The translations under genes were made by a program, and so were the position numbers. The notes beneath the pieces were generated by a model. The model saw only the letters and a program-made list of their open reading frames with translations. It made no database searches and was not told where the DNA came from. From Nautilus pompilius (lineage: Eukaryota; Mollusca; Cephalopoda; Nautilida; Nautilidae), in contig JACATO010000049.1 in NCBI GenBank assembly GCA_018389105.1, positions 1,116,001 through 1,180,000 on the forward strand: a DNA stretch of 64,000 bases, written 5' to 3'. Positions 11,871-25,100 of this stretch are shown here, piece after piece. Positions within the stretch are counted from its first letter, which is position 1; every line of letters begins with the position of its first letter.

Positions 11871-13011
11871 TTGTTTGATATTGGGGTTAATTAAAATTCT
11901 ATTTTGTTAGCAGCTGAAATGAAGTGTTCTTCACACTGACTTCTGCCTGCTTCTTGTAGATACGTCTTGTATAATCAAGTCTGAACAATGCCTAATTCTG
12001 GTACCTGTTCAAAGTCCCAAACTTTTGTATTGACATGAAAGGTGATCATGATTTTAGTTAATAGTCTCCCATATCAAACTTCAAGATAATGGTCATTTCA
12101 CTGCATTTTTGGATTTTATTATTATGATTAATAAAGGGGAACATAGGATATGAAGCATTATAAATAAAATGCTTTAAAACCGGAAGATTTTGATGAGAAA
12201 ACACATTATTCTAAAAATAAAGGCACTCACCATAAATTCTTTTTAAAATATGAATAATCATAATCCTTTTCATTATCTTAAAAAAAGGATTGGCAATTTT
12301 TTTTAAGGGACCATATTGTAGGACTTTTTGTGGCCTTAGTTACCCCAATAATAAAGTGAGTCATTGTTGTGACTTGGATATCCATGAATATGGAAGTTTA
12401 GAAATTTGTCGAGCTCTGTTTTATTTTCTAGTGTTTAGTGGTAAAATGTTTTGGCTTCTTTCAGTTTGTATCCCCACCACCATTATGTTCTGGTACCATT
12501 TCTTAAGAAATTAATACTAACATCTCTTCTAGCAACCACAAAGAAAATAAATATATATAATTGCATATTTTATGAAAATAAAATTCTAGATTAGCACTCC
12601 TGAAAAGTCAATATATATTTTTTTGGATTCTTTAGCAAAAGTATTGCTGTCCAAAATAATGCTCTTGTTTTCTTTCTTCCAGCCTATATTACGACGCATC
12701 ACTGCTCTTACAGGTAGATAGAGAGAGAAATGGTTTAAAACTAAATGAAATTCTTTCCATTTCTTTTCTCATGACGACACACTTTCAATAAACTGACTTA
12801 GCAATGCTGGACTAAATAACCATTTCTTCCCTGAATGTAGCAAAACTTACAAAATGAGCAAATCACTAAAATTAAAATTAGTTTCTAGTTGCTGCAGTGA
12901 ATGAGTCAGCATTCAGCCACTAGAGGTCACTCCTTGTAAAGCTTGCTTAGTTCCTTCGATGCACAGTTAAGAGACTAGGTAACATACATACAGTATTCTA
13001 ATCTATTGCAG
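11871..13011. other. Upstream region of SUEL gene 1
   Basis: Non-coding and AT-rich. No TATA-type core promoter could be assigned with confidence. The sequence CTATTGCAG at 13003-13011 looks like a splice acceptor, which would make 13012-13058 the 3' part of a 5' UTR exon, with the transcription start further upstream. Confidence 0.35.
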
Positions 13012-13113
13012 ATATGCTGGATGGATAATTTACTGATGACACAACAAGTCTGCCCAATATGGATAGGATACTTTCCTTTCTGTTTTTTAGTGCCTTGTTT
13101 AGCATACAACATG
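13012..13113 (+). CDS. Gene 1 exon 1: signal peptide
   Basis: The coding part is 13059-13113, beginning MDRILSFLFF and ending in a split glycine codon at a consensus donor (G|GTAAGT). The start was chosen because this frame gives a short basic n-region plus hydrophobic core and the phase-1 end that exon 2 needs. A longer ORF overlaps in another frame but ends in phase 0 and cannot join exon 2. 13012-13058 is probably 5' UTR after an acceptor-like CTATTGCAG. Confidence 0.75.
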
Positions 13114-16100
13114 GTAAGTCAGTTTGTTTTTTTTATTATCATTCTACCTACAATATATAATTCCTTCAAACTATGTAAATGGTATGTATCTAACATGGAT
13201 TTGACATATCTACATCACTGTTCTTCTTCAGACATAGGAATTTTGTCAAAATTGACTATCCTAATTTTAAGACATTTAAAATTTTTAAATAAATTTTCAA
13301 AAATGTATTTTAAACCTCCAAAAAAAATACAAAACCCCACTAAGATTACCTACATATAGTATCTGAAACTGCAATATCCTTTGTAATCACCAGCATCCCA
13401 AATAATATTGCAGTACACAACTTTGTAGTTGTTGTATCCACAGTTTGTTTCAGTCTCCATTTGTTTTTCCTGATCATAACTTTGAAGATGAAACATTTCA
13501 GCTTTTCTATTTTTTTTAAAATATTTCCCTATGTGTAAAGGTGATTTGGATTGTTTTTTATTATAATTTAAATTAGCCTGTGAATTTAGTTAAACAAATT
13601 AAAACTTTTAAAATGGAAAAAAGTAACTGTTTCAGAGACAGACAGACAGACAGACAGACAAAAACTCCCAGGAGTCTATCTAACTCTCTTCTCCAGAACC
13701 ACTACCAGTGATTAATCACTCCCTCCTTGCTCTGCCAAGGTTACCTCCTCTCAAATTTCCCCAGATGTTGCTCCTTGTAAATCCAGATGAAGCTGTTGGA
13801 GAGAAGCTTTACCTGATTTGCTCAACCCTCACTTTGTTGCTTCTTACAAGGAGCCAAATTAGACACAACAAGAATTGCAGATTCTGTTGATTGAAAAATT
13901 AGCAAAAGAAACTTCTATTCCCATGTCAATAAATCCTCAGCTACTTTCCTCAGCCCAGACTCTGCTGCTGATGCAGGCCATTTCTGACATAATCAATGAA
14001 TAGTCTCAGTGTAAGTCCATGGAGGGGAAAAACAATGATAACAACAACAATAAAAAAAACTAACTGTATTAGATTCTCAATAAAATTAATTTTATAAATT
14101 TATCAGGTAATTAAACAGATTTATGATCACCTTTATGTTTTTTTTTTGGTAGAAAAAAATACAAATATGAACTTTAGAAAATAAATATAGTAAATACATA
14201 AATTTACATTTTTATTGGCAGGTGGCTAAGAGAAAAGGGAAATTCTTTAGATGTACATAGAAAGAAAATCTTTGAAATAGAGTATTTAAATTGATATGTC
14301 AGTAATGGTCAATACAAAATATTATAATAATAATAATAAAACTATTTTAAAAAACAATTAAAGTTACATATTGCTGCTATCATCAATGTAAACCAAATCA
14401 ATATATCATTTCTAAAATTTTTTTTTTAAAATTGTTTGAAAATTAAGATCCCTGTTGACAGAACAAGATATACAAAGCATAAGACAAGTAATACAATAAT
14501 CCATCTCTATTTTATCTGAATAAGCACAGCACAGCTCACCTGATATAAATTTTGTTTGAATAATCATTTCTTTTAAAGAGAAAATATTTAAACAACAACA
14601 AAAAGACCAAAACTTCACCAGTTAAAGAAAGTTTGAAAATTTGCATGCATTTTCTTTTCTTATATCCTGTAAGTGGCAACCAATGTACAGACATCTCAAA
14701 AAGCTTATTGTGGAATATTTATAATTTTTGCTATGCTAAAGATAAAACTTTATTCTCTTATGAATGAGTAGAAAGATACTTTCTCCTGTAGAAGAGTATA
14801 ATCTGTTACCTGCTTCTCGGGCTATCCATCGTTAATGATGGATATCGTAGTAACATCCAATCTTCTGACAAGTAGTCAGAAGATTGAGTAATCCAGATAG
14901 AAACAGTTAACTTTATGCCAGAAAAAACCAGAAATATGCCCTTTAGAAAAACAAATCTTATGAAAATATTTTTTTTAACCACTGAAGGATTCTTCCTTCT
15001 TTAGAGATATAATTTCATGAACTCAGGACAGAAAGTGATGTAATAAGCATTAGAAACTGTAAAAATTGCATCACTGACCATCCTTGACAACAGTTTGAGT
15101 CTCTGAATGTCACATGACACCAGGGTTTCAGCAAGTCCATACCCACCCAGTATAGTTATTTATTGGTGAAGACAAGACTGTTATGCTAGCTCATCCCAAA
15201 CAAGTTCAATAGGTTTGAGGTACTAATTACATCAACAAAAATGTCAGTTGTATATCAGAAAAGTGATATCATTCTGGTAACTTTCTTTAAAGTGGTTAAA
15301 TCTGACTAAACAAGTTGAATTTTGGTTACATTTTTATATTACTGAGGTCATCTTTATCACAAAGCAGTGAACAGATTGGTTCGGACACTGCAGTTGTTTT
15401 CCACAGCATCTTGAGTCACTTTTGTAAATGGCAATAAATCTTGTGTATGCCATTTTTTTTACTTTACTTTTTAAAATACCAAAGCAATCTTTGCAGGTAA
15501 TCTAAGAATAAGGGCATTGATTATATTTACAATAGTATATTTATAAGTTATGAGAATTTGGAATCAGGGAAAAACATTTCATATTCTTTAAGAGTGCACT
15601 GATAAGAAAACTAACTCATGCTTGGTAAGTGACCTATTATCACTTATCATATTATGTAAAGTACCTAATGATGCCATTTGTAATATAATGCATAAAAGTA
15701 TATTCTTTGTTAAATATAACTAAATACTGAGTTAAATATACATCATCGTTCTTTGCCATGCTTATCTCGTCTACCAATAATGTTAAATCATCATTGATAG
15801 TAATACTAACCCAAGTGGTATTCTTAACATTGGGTAATTATTTATGGTATAACTCATCATTTATAGGGCAACATCATTCACTTACTGTAATAGGAGAACA
15901 GAGTGCCTATTTCCCTTGGTGATATTAGACTTAAAAATAGTTTAACTTAGTTCAGTTTAGTAGTTACAAGGATACAAGCTGCCATCATGACTTATATAAG
16001 AGTAGTTTAGTAATTATAAGGAGACAAAAGCTCTCATGACTTATAGGAGTGTAGTTTAGCAGTTATAAGGTGACAGGAAATCATCACGACTTATACATGG

Positions 16101-19100
16101 TTAGTAGCAGTTATAAGGTGACAGGAAATCATTACAACTTATACAAGGTTAGTTTAGCAGTTTCAAGGGGATCAGCTCTAACAATGTAATATTTGGTTTG
16201 CTAGCTGCTGAAATAGCCTATTCTTCAAATGTTCACTAATAATCTAAGATGCCTTTCTGAAACGTATCCAATTTAGTGTTTATCATATAATGTTAATTAT
16301 AATTTCCTCTGTGTCTTTTTTCAATAATTTTACATTTTTTAAAAATAATGAACTCCATTCTTACTCTTAAATGACCAATCTAATAAATCATTCAGTTCAG
16401 GTTTAGCTAATAACCAAATCTTATCTTTTTTCACCATTAATTACCAGTAATTTTAGTATCAACTGGAAACTTTCTTATGTGCCAGCTGCACTGGCAGCAC
16501 CATTTATGGAAATAAAGAATAACTAGGCTGGTCTCAACCCATAGCAAATGTGTATCACAAACCTCTATTCCCTTATTTTTTTTCTATTAGTTTTCTATTT
16601 GTAACTTTATCAATGATTTGAATAAACAGCACCCAGTAGATTTTCATCATTTAGCTTAACTTAATGGTATATATTTTTAAAAAAATAATAGAATGTTTGT
16701 TAGACAAGATTTTAGTCTAATTGTCCATGTTAAGAATTTTCTTGGATATCATCTTTAATTGGATGTTTTTGTGAAGTATTACGACTCGTAGTAATAAAGG
16801 ATTAAAAAACTGCATGCTATTAAAGTAAATGGCCTATTGTTACTATAACAACTGTTATTAACCGCAGTATAACATTTGCTACTCTTCATTTATCTATTTC
16901 AGACAAACTCAATTTTTTAAAATTATAATTAAACAAAGTAACTAATGATTTATGAATAAACTGGGAATGATTTTTTAAAAAAGTTAATCTTAGAAAATAA
17001 TATAAACTGACCAAACCATCCTTTATAAATTTACCTGCAACTGCTATATTAAAACTGTTATCCAGAATAAATATTTCAGGAAGAAACCAAAAACACTACA
17101 GTGGGTTACTGTCCTGAAAGGGGAAAACTTTGTTTTACTAAATAAATTCACTGGATCCTGAAGCAAAGTCCAAGAACAACAAAGAATCAACATAGTTTGT
17201 CACATTGGAAGAGGCCAGATGAAAACAAGAGATACATTGTATCTCTCTCCAGACCATATACATTTTGTAAAGACTGTAGCTGCCTTTCCTGTTTAGATTG
17301 TAAACATCTTTGGTGTAAAGAAGTCAGACACTGGTAATAGCTTGTCCTTGTAGTTTTACTCAGTAAACTATTATCGCTAATGTTTGACAAATTCTAAACT
17401 TGAACAAATAACACATGGATTGCCGATGATAAGCTACAAAGGCGGTCTTAATGCACACACTGCGTGTTTAAACATTTGTTAGATTAATTAGCTCAGGGTT
17501 ATTTTTTTGTTGAAGAGGACTACTGATATCTTGAAAAAACATCTAAAAAATGTACTGTAAACTATTGCACATTCTGGGATTTGGTAAAAATAGACTGATT
17601 ACTGTACTGACAGAGAGAGATTGGTCAAGTCCGTCTGCTGTGGAAGGACATAAACACCTCCCCCTGTTCATAGGACATTTTCCTTCAAATAAACCAGCAA
17701 CTTAAAGAAAGTACTGTTTAGCAAGAAAAGACCTTTAAACCTGAATGAAGGCTTCTACAGATAGTAGACTATTTCATCCCTTAAGTTGGGAGCAGAGTGA
17801 ACATTGTTGGTAGCATACTAGTAGGTAATTTTTGTTGATTACTTCTGGTTTGATAGTTAAAAATAGTCCAGCAAAACCCAAGGTACGAACAAGGAAACTG
17901 ATTAGTACCCAGTGATGGAAACTGGTTTTAGGAACTAGGGGTACGCTAAGGTCCGTGAGGCTAAGGTTGGGAAGGAAGGCGGGGTGAGAAATTTTTTGTA
18001 ATATGGTAAATTTCGGGGCCATACACACTCATTTTTTTCAGATCATTCATAAATTTATCGAGAATAATAACAGTGTACAGTTTACAAATCTAGCTATATG
18101 TAGGATAGATGATCAGCTAATATATAAATGTAAGTACAATCTGGAATTTCTTCTTATCTATCAATGAACAGTTAAGCAGATTACACTCCAGTTTACATTA
18201 CAGAATGTAACCTCCATCTTTTCCTGTCACCTCCCCTCTCCTTCGGCATGCCTCCTGCCATGGAGAAACCATGTCCTCACATATTGTTCGAGGCTGGATT
18301 GTGACGGAGGAGGTTCCACCGACTCAGTAAATAGAGGAGGTGAGAGACAATCAGTTTGAAGTCTTGCACATTGTGGTGACATGCAGAAAAACTGAAAAGT
18401 AGGGGAAGCTGTCCCCCTGCCTTCCCCCCCCCCCATTTCCATCACTGGTAGTACCATATAAGTAAACAACCAACAAGGAAATGTCAACATTTTTTTGTTT
18501 ATATAATCTTCCTACTGGATAAATTAAAGTGTATTTTGATCCTATGTGCACTAGTGAAAATGAGTATAATATCAAAATAAATGTTCAAAAACCATTTATT
18601 CTATAAGTATTTTTGTAGGGGAACATAAGCTAGATTATTAGAAGATACGGTGTAAAGGAGCACCTGTGGATGATAATATCTCATCCAACCCCCTTTAGCT
18701 GACAGCTGCTATTTCAGCATTGTTGTTGTACTGCTGTGGATTCACAAAAGTTTCTAGTAAATGTATCTAGTGACCAAACTAGTAGCCAGACACCACCCAC
18801 ACCTGCCATTGTTTGTCTTTGTCACTTCAGCCACAAACAGAGAAACACCTGGATTTAAACAAAAGCTGTCTGATTTATTCACGAGTGCACTCTAGTAATA
18901 ATTAAATAAAAGTGGCCAAGGTTATTATTTATGAAACTGAATCAATGTCATAAACTACAAATACAATAATCACTAAAACAAAGCATTACCTTCTGTTTTG
19001 TTTTTTCACAAATTCCATTAGAGAAAAAGGTTTATACAAAGAAAACAAGGCCAGTAACTGCTATCATAATTCAGAGCATTTCTTGTGTGAAACTTTCATA

Positions 19101-22100
19101 GTAAAAAGATTATATGCAAATTGCCATCCACCGTCCTCTATATAACACATCAGGAGATCAGAGCTGTACTAGATTAAGCTTGCATCAGTAACTTGCTGAC
19201 ACTGTAGGATCATGTAATGGTAATCGTTATATTGTAGATTTACTATCATTATAAAAGAAATTTAAGTTTAGTCATTTTTAATCAAATTTTATTGCTTGCT
19301 TAACGTATAAAAATATCTATACTAGGGATGTTTAAATTAAACCAGGCTGAAATAGCAATGCCATGGTACCTGGCTGAGTTTCTTTTGAGAGTCTCTATTA
19401 TATTAGTTTGTTTCATTCAAAATTCTGCCTTTAAGAACTGATGTTGCAGCTTGGTTTATTTTATAAATTTTAAATAAAATGGATATTTTACTTAATGGTC
19501 CTGATGACATTTGCTCCCATGTGAAGTTACATCACTATACTTTAACTGCAAGGATGTCAGACCTCAGATTCTGTTTGAATGCAGAAGCATAAAATGAATC
19601 CGGCAGAATTTATATACTTCAAAGAACCTTTAGAAATATCTCCATTTTTTTTTTTTTCAGATGATAAAACTAATTTTAGTAAACATTACTACAAAGAGAA
19701 AGGAAATAAATGGCAACAAAAACATTATGGTTTTATTACCAACCAGTGATCAACTTATCTGTGATGATGCATTCCTTCCTATTTGATCTTTTCTTGTCTA
19801 ATTTACTCTCTTTGCAGATTCGGCTGTAGGGAAGCAAATCAATCTCTTTGTAATCTGCCTCTAATTTTTTATCACTAATATTGTGGCTGAAGATTTTCAA
19901 TGCTCCAACGCCAACAAATTATTAATATGGCAGACAACAGTCAGCATCAGTAATAGAATTGTTCATTAACTTTATCAGATGGTCTCTCACCTCCAAATTC
20001 CATTGAAAATTTCAGAGTAGACTGCTTTGGCAGAGTTTATAGAAAGAACTCTACAAACAAATTAAACAAAAACAAACTTTTACAAACCAATTTTTAAATG
20101 AGTTCTCAAGAGGGTATTTAAAAATATATATATATATATCCATTATGATTTTTTTTTTTCATCTACTTTTGTAAAAATGTAATGTGCCACATCTTGTCTA
20201 GAAAATATGGTTGTGGGAAAGAATTATTTCTGTATCAGCTGTGTATCTGTAGCTGAAATAATGGAATTGTCTAAACCAAATATTCTGTGCACATGAAAAA
20301 TAGTATACAAGAGCATGACTATTCATGCAAAAAAATTACTGGAGTATTGACTTAAACAAGAACAATGATCATGCTACTAATATTTTAAGTAAAATCTCTC
20401 AAAGTTAGCTCAGGTAATAAAAGAAGCCATTTTGGCAACCATTAGAAGTTGGTTGAAATAACGAGGTAATTTATCTTACTATCAGTCAGATAGCAAGATG
20501 GTCAATTCAGTAGGATAAAACTGTATGAGATGTATACTTCCTGCCCATATCTTAGAATTAATGGTGGCAATAAAACCTCAGCAGAAGATATTAGAAATTA
20601 TCAGAAAAGGGTTAACTTGAGTCTTTTAAGAAATATAAAACCCAGTAAAACAACAAGCAATCTGATAAAAGAAATCAAGAACAAAATTAAGAAAATACAT
20701 TTAAAAATAGTTATTAAAATCAAATATTAGAGCTCAATATTTTTGTAATAGAGAAACAAAAGTGACTAGAAGTTCTTACTGTATTAATTGTTTTCAAAAG
20801 TATACTTCTTGCTTCTGCTACTGTGTTCTCAGCATTGATAAAAGTTTCCTTCAGCCAATGGGACAGATTCTGGAATAAGAAATATTATTATTCTGTTTTT
20901 TCGTTTAATGTGTGAATTTGCTGTTTTCCTAATTTTTATTGTCAGCAAAAAAGCGAATAGTTTTGTCTTTTATTCTTTCTCCAGTTCGCATGAATTCAAA
21001 CTTTAATCATCAAAAAGAAAGAGGACAGACAATCAGAACACTTCTGCTTGTAGGGGTTCTTTTAACTGGTTTGGGGGAAGAAGAACGAAGTTCTCATTGT
21101 TTTCCACTTTATATTACATCTTAGATGATGAGAATTTGAAATCTGTAGTTAATTTTCTAAAATTAAAAACCAGTAAAAATGGATTCTAAAATACTGCTGG
21201 AAGTGGCTACATTTTGATTATTTCCGTTTTTTTTCATTTCAAGCGATGCTCTTTATGCAGCCACACTTTGATTTCATCTGCATCAACTCAGCTGAGATAT
21301 CTCTCTGCTAGAATGGCAATTTGAAAGCACTTCACCCCATTAAACTAGCTACCCTGGCCAGTTAGTGACACCCCTGGACATTAGGGACCAGCTTTAAATA
21401 GTATTGCAGCTATTTTCAAAGCAGCACAAAATGGATTAAAACAGCAACAGGCAGCAGGCATTCAGAAATGTTTATTATATTGATTGTCATCTAGTTGGCT
21501 CCACAGCAAGTTCTGCTTGCCCTTTATCACATCTAAATCCTGCTCCCTTAACTACTTCCCTGGGGAAGCCTGCTCTTATTGTATGAGCCAACTGCTTCAG
21601 CAGCTTGGCCTTCTTCAATTAAGAGGGGCACCCACTTGACTGAATGGCACTGTTTAGTTTACAAACTGAAGCTAATCAAAGGATAATTGAATTGCTTTGA
21701 TGAAAGTAAATAACTCATTCTTGAACAACTTAAATCCATAAAATATTCAGAAGCAACAAACAATTAGATTGCAAGCAATTTATAGCACAGTACAATATAT
21801 ACACAACACTAATGCCTAGAGCCACTTTTTAAGGGAAATATTGAGGGAGTTATAGCCAAAAATAAGTGTCTTTCTACATACAAATATTTAAGGGGTTTTT
21901 TCTCAGATATATAATTTATTTCCTTTACATAGAGAGAAAACTTATATCCATATGCTAGACAGTAAAATCAAAAACAAATTTTAATCTCCTTTACTTTAAA
22001 CAAAGTATGTTGAAAACTGCATGTATTCAAATGAAGCAACAAAAATAGCGAGTACTTTATAGAAAATTCAAGCAAAAAATCTTTAAACAGCAGCAAGTAA

Positions 22101-25100
22101 GAAGAAAAAGGATGTGTTGAACTGGAAAAAAAACAAAACAAAAAAGGGCAATTAAATAAACAAGATGGATGGGGAAAGATACCAATGGGAAGAGGGTTGG
22201 TTCCAAGTTGATGGTTAAGCCACCTCTCAAGGTTACAACACATCAGCAGGCTATTTATTGCTAGGTGATTGAGTAAAGTTGCTCATAATAATGTCAGAAA
22301 TTCTTGAGTTTCTGCAAAGTGCTTGTGCGTGTTGAGAAGAAACATTTGATGTAGATGTGAATGGACATCTTTGGGCCTTTTATATAACATATGGTTTGAT
22401 ATTGCAGCAAAAATGGTTTCAATGTCTCGTGTTGGTAAGAGCGAGTATAGGAAAGAAAACTGATGAGGTTGTGGATAAGTGGGTGATGTAGATTTGGACA
22501 CCTTCAATAATGTGAAGACAGACAGAGGAAGAGAAGGAAATCAAAGACTAGTCAAGTATTGATGACATAATATGAAAGTAGGAAATCCTATGATAGAGTT
22601 TGTCTGACCATATGTTGTGAAAGATTAGAAATCCGAAGTTAGAAATTTCCCATTTTTGGAAACTGAGAAGGTATGAAATGCGTAAAACATTGTCAATATT
22701 GATAACAGACTAAACAGGTGAATAAAAAACAGAAAGATGTCCATAGTTGTAGACTACCTTAGTGTGAGGGGGCGAAAAACAAATTCCTCATTAGGCATCA
22801 CTTGCTTACAATGGCTTTTTTGGTAGTAGGGGGAAGTCGGTCAGTGGTAGTCAGGTGATGAAGATTTGTCCAGGGTTAATCCAGGCATAGGTTTGAAGTC
22901 CTGGGGAGAAATAGTCACATGCTGCAAGAATATCACCAGTGTGTGTGGAACAGAAGCTTAGTTGTGATAGATGGCTGTCTATAAAGTCCTCAGGTCAGTT
23001 TTGTTGCCTGCTGCTGTAGCTCAATACTGTACAAAGTATTGGTAGATCAGGTAGTCAGTAAAGGGGCTAAATTTAGATATGCTGCTGTATAATGTAAACA
23101 ATAGATGATTGAGTGACACTGTGCTTTATCCTGGCCAACAGAAATACCAATGAAAGTGTTGTACTCTATTTGCTCTTTCCTTGTCAGCAGTTGTTTTTTT
23201 TTTAGGTTTTGTAGAGCTTGCATTGAATTATGCTAGGTTTGAGTTGCAGCTGATCAGTCTCAGTAGATCTACCTGTAGGATACTGGCATAGAGCTGGAAA
23301 TTTGCTTTAAAGGGAAGTGCAAGTTTGATTTATGGATTGATATAGTAAGAAGGCATCACTGGAAGTGATGTTCCACATTAACTATCATTTAAAGTATATC
23401 ACTATTCATAAATTTAAAATAATTTTTAAAAACAAATTTCTGTTAGAGTTCTAGTTCAATGCCGACTAATTAAGGATGCCATTTTTAATTATCACATCCT
23501 TGTGCCATCATCTCCTCAATGGGATCTTTTACACATTCATTACCTCAAACTTACATTCGAGAGATTTTATTAGTAATCTATAAAATTAAAAGGCAAAATT
23601 TTATTTAAATGGAGCTCTGGGTTTTTTTCTTAGAAGAGCATAACTGGACTTAAATTAAAGATTGGTTAATCATTTAATCAGAATAAGAATTTCTTTTTTT
23701 AGTGCTTGATGAACATTTCATTAAGCAAACTTTAAGAATCATAAATTTGAAAGGTTTATTGAAACAAAGCAGAGTAAATGTTGCAAACTTGCTGATAGTT
23801 TTCAGAGATGCACATTACAATCTACAAATTACTGTAACTTTAGGGGGAAAGTTGCTATAGTTCAATGAAAATCAGTAGATTAAAAACTTGACAGTATAGA
23901 TTAAGAATGAGCAATGGAATTGAAACAGACTTAATGTACTAGTTTACAAAGTGAAACTCTGTAGTTGCATGTGATATGATATAGTTTCATATCTACAACT
24001 CCCAACGGTTTATTCTAAGGGTTACCAGAAAAAGTTAAAAAAAACTTTAGGAAAGGTAAAACCCAATTTCTAATATGAAATTCTTTTATTTCCAGGAGCC
24101 TCCATGGGAATGGAAAGCATATACAAAACAATGTGCTCCCATAAAAAGACCATAATTAGCTGTCCTGAGTTTCACAAGATTGCCATTAAAAGGCTCTACT
24201 ATGGGGTCAAGCGCAACAAGCTGTGCAACATGGAAAATAAAACACAATATAGCATTTCGGAGGAATGTTGCAAAGCTGGTCCAAAAGATTGCATTGTACT
24301 GGAAGATTCTAAGTACCCCCTCTTCAACATCCAGTGCTCAGGATACAGACATTGTCCAGCAAAAGCCAATGTAGCAGATCCAAAAGACAAGTGTCAATTC
24401 TCCAGTCACAAAGAAACAAATTATATGACTGTTGTTTATGATTGTGTTCCAGGTTTGTAAACCAACAAAATGTTTTCCCATTTGTTTTTCAAAGCAGTAT
24501 TTAGAAATAATATCTATGATGTATGCATTTTTTTCTTTTAAACAGTTGGTGACATCATTGAATTATGTAGCAGTGGGAGCAAACGTGGAAAAGTATTATA
24601 CCTGTCCAACATGAATTATCCATCTCCGATATCCAAAGGAGTCCACAATTGTTCCTGCCTGGTTCAAACTGGCTTCACCAAGGGCATCGCCGTACATGCT
24701 ATTGATGTGGTTTTAGATGGGACAGAATACAATAGCCGTCACTGTCCTCAGCAGCTGGACATAGAAGACAGCAATGGGAACAAGAAGTCAATTTCCTGTG
24801 GCATGACAGGTCTCTATGGATTTAGGATGATCTACAAGCATTTATCACACAACGTCTCAGTGACTTTGAAAAGTAATTCCATCAATCAACGAGGTTTTGT
24901 GTGGCTACAAGTAAAAGGTTAGCATTCCAAACTACAAAAAATAGAATCAATATTTATTTTTTCATATTTTTAAAATATTGTTCACTGTTAAATAGATTAT
25001 TTTTGTGAAAAAAAAATCATAATTTTTAAAAGTATTTCCTCATGATGTATTTTGAAGAACTAAATGAATATATAAGATAATCTAAACTTAAGAAAAACAA

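Larger units (their letters stand above)
13114..24095 (+). other. Gene 1 intron 1 (about 11 kb)
   Basis: It begins GTAAGT and ends TTATTTCCAG. It holds a (CAGA)n tract, two adjacent hairpins, a 50-bp tandem repeat and a hAT-type MITE, annotated separately. The rest is AT-rich with no gene I can support. A GC-richer block at about 22250-23350 has a 74-codon minus-strand frame (22283-22507) that I could not assign. Confidence 0.6.

Noticed and set aside
13006..13359. 117-codon open frame
   Set aside because: Starts with TTG, runs through a perfect GTAAGT donor and ends in AT-rich intron. The real coding use of this place is the 55-nt signal-peptide exon in another frame.
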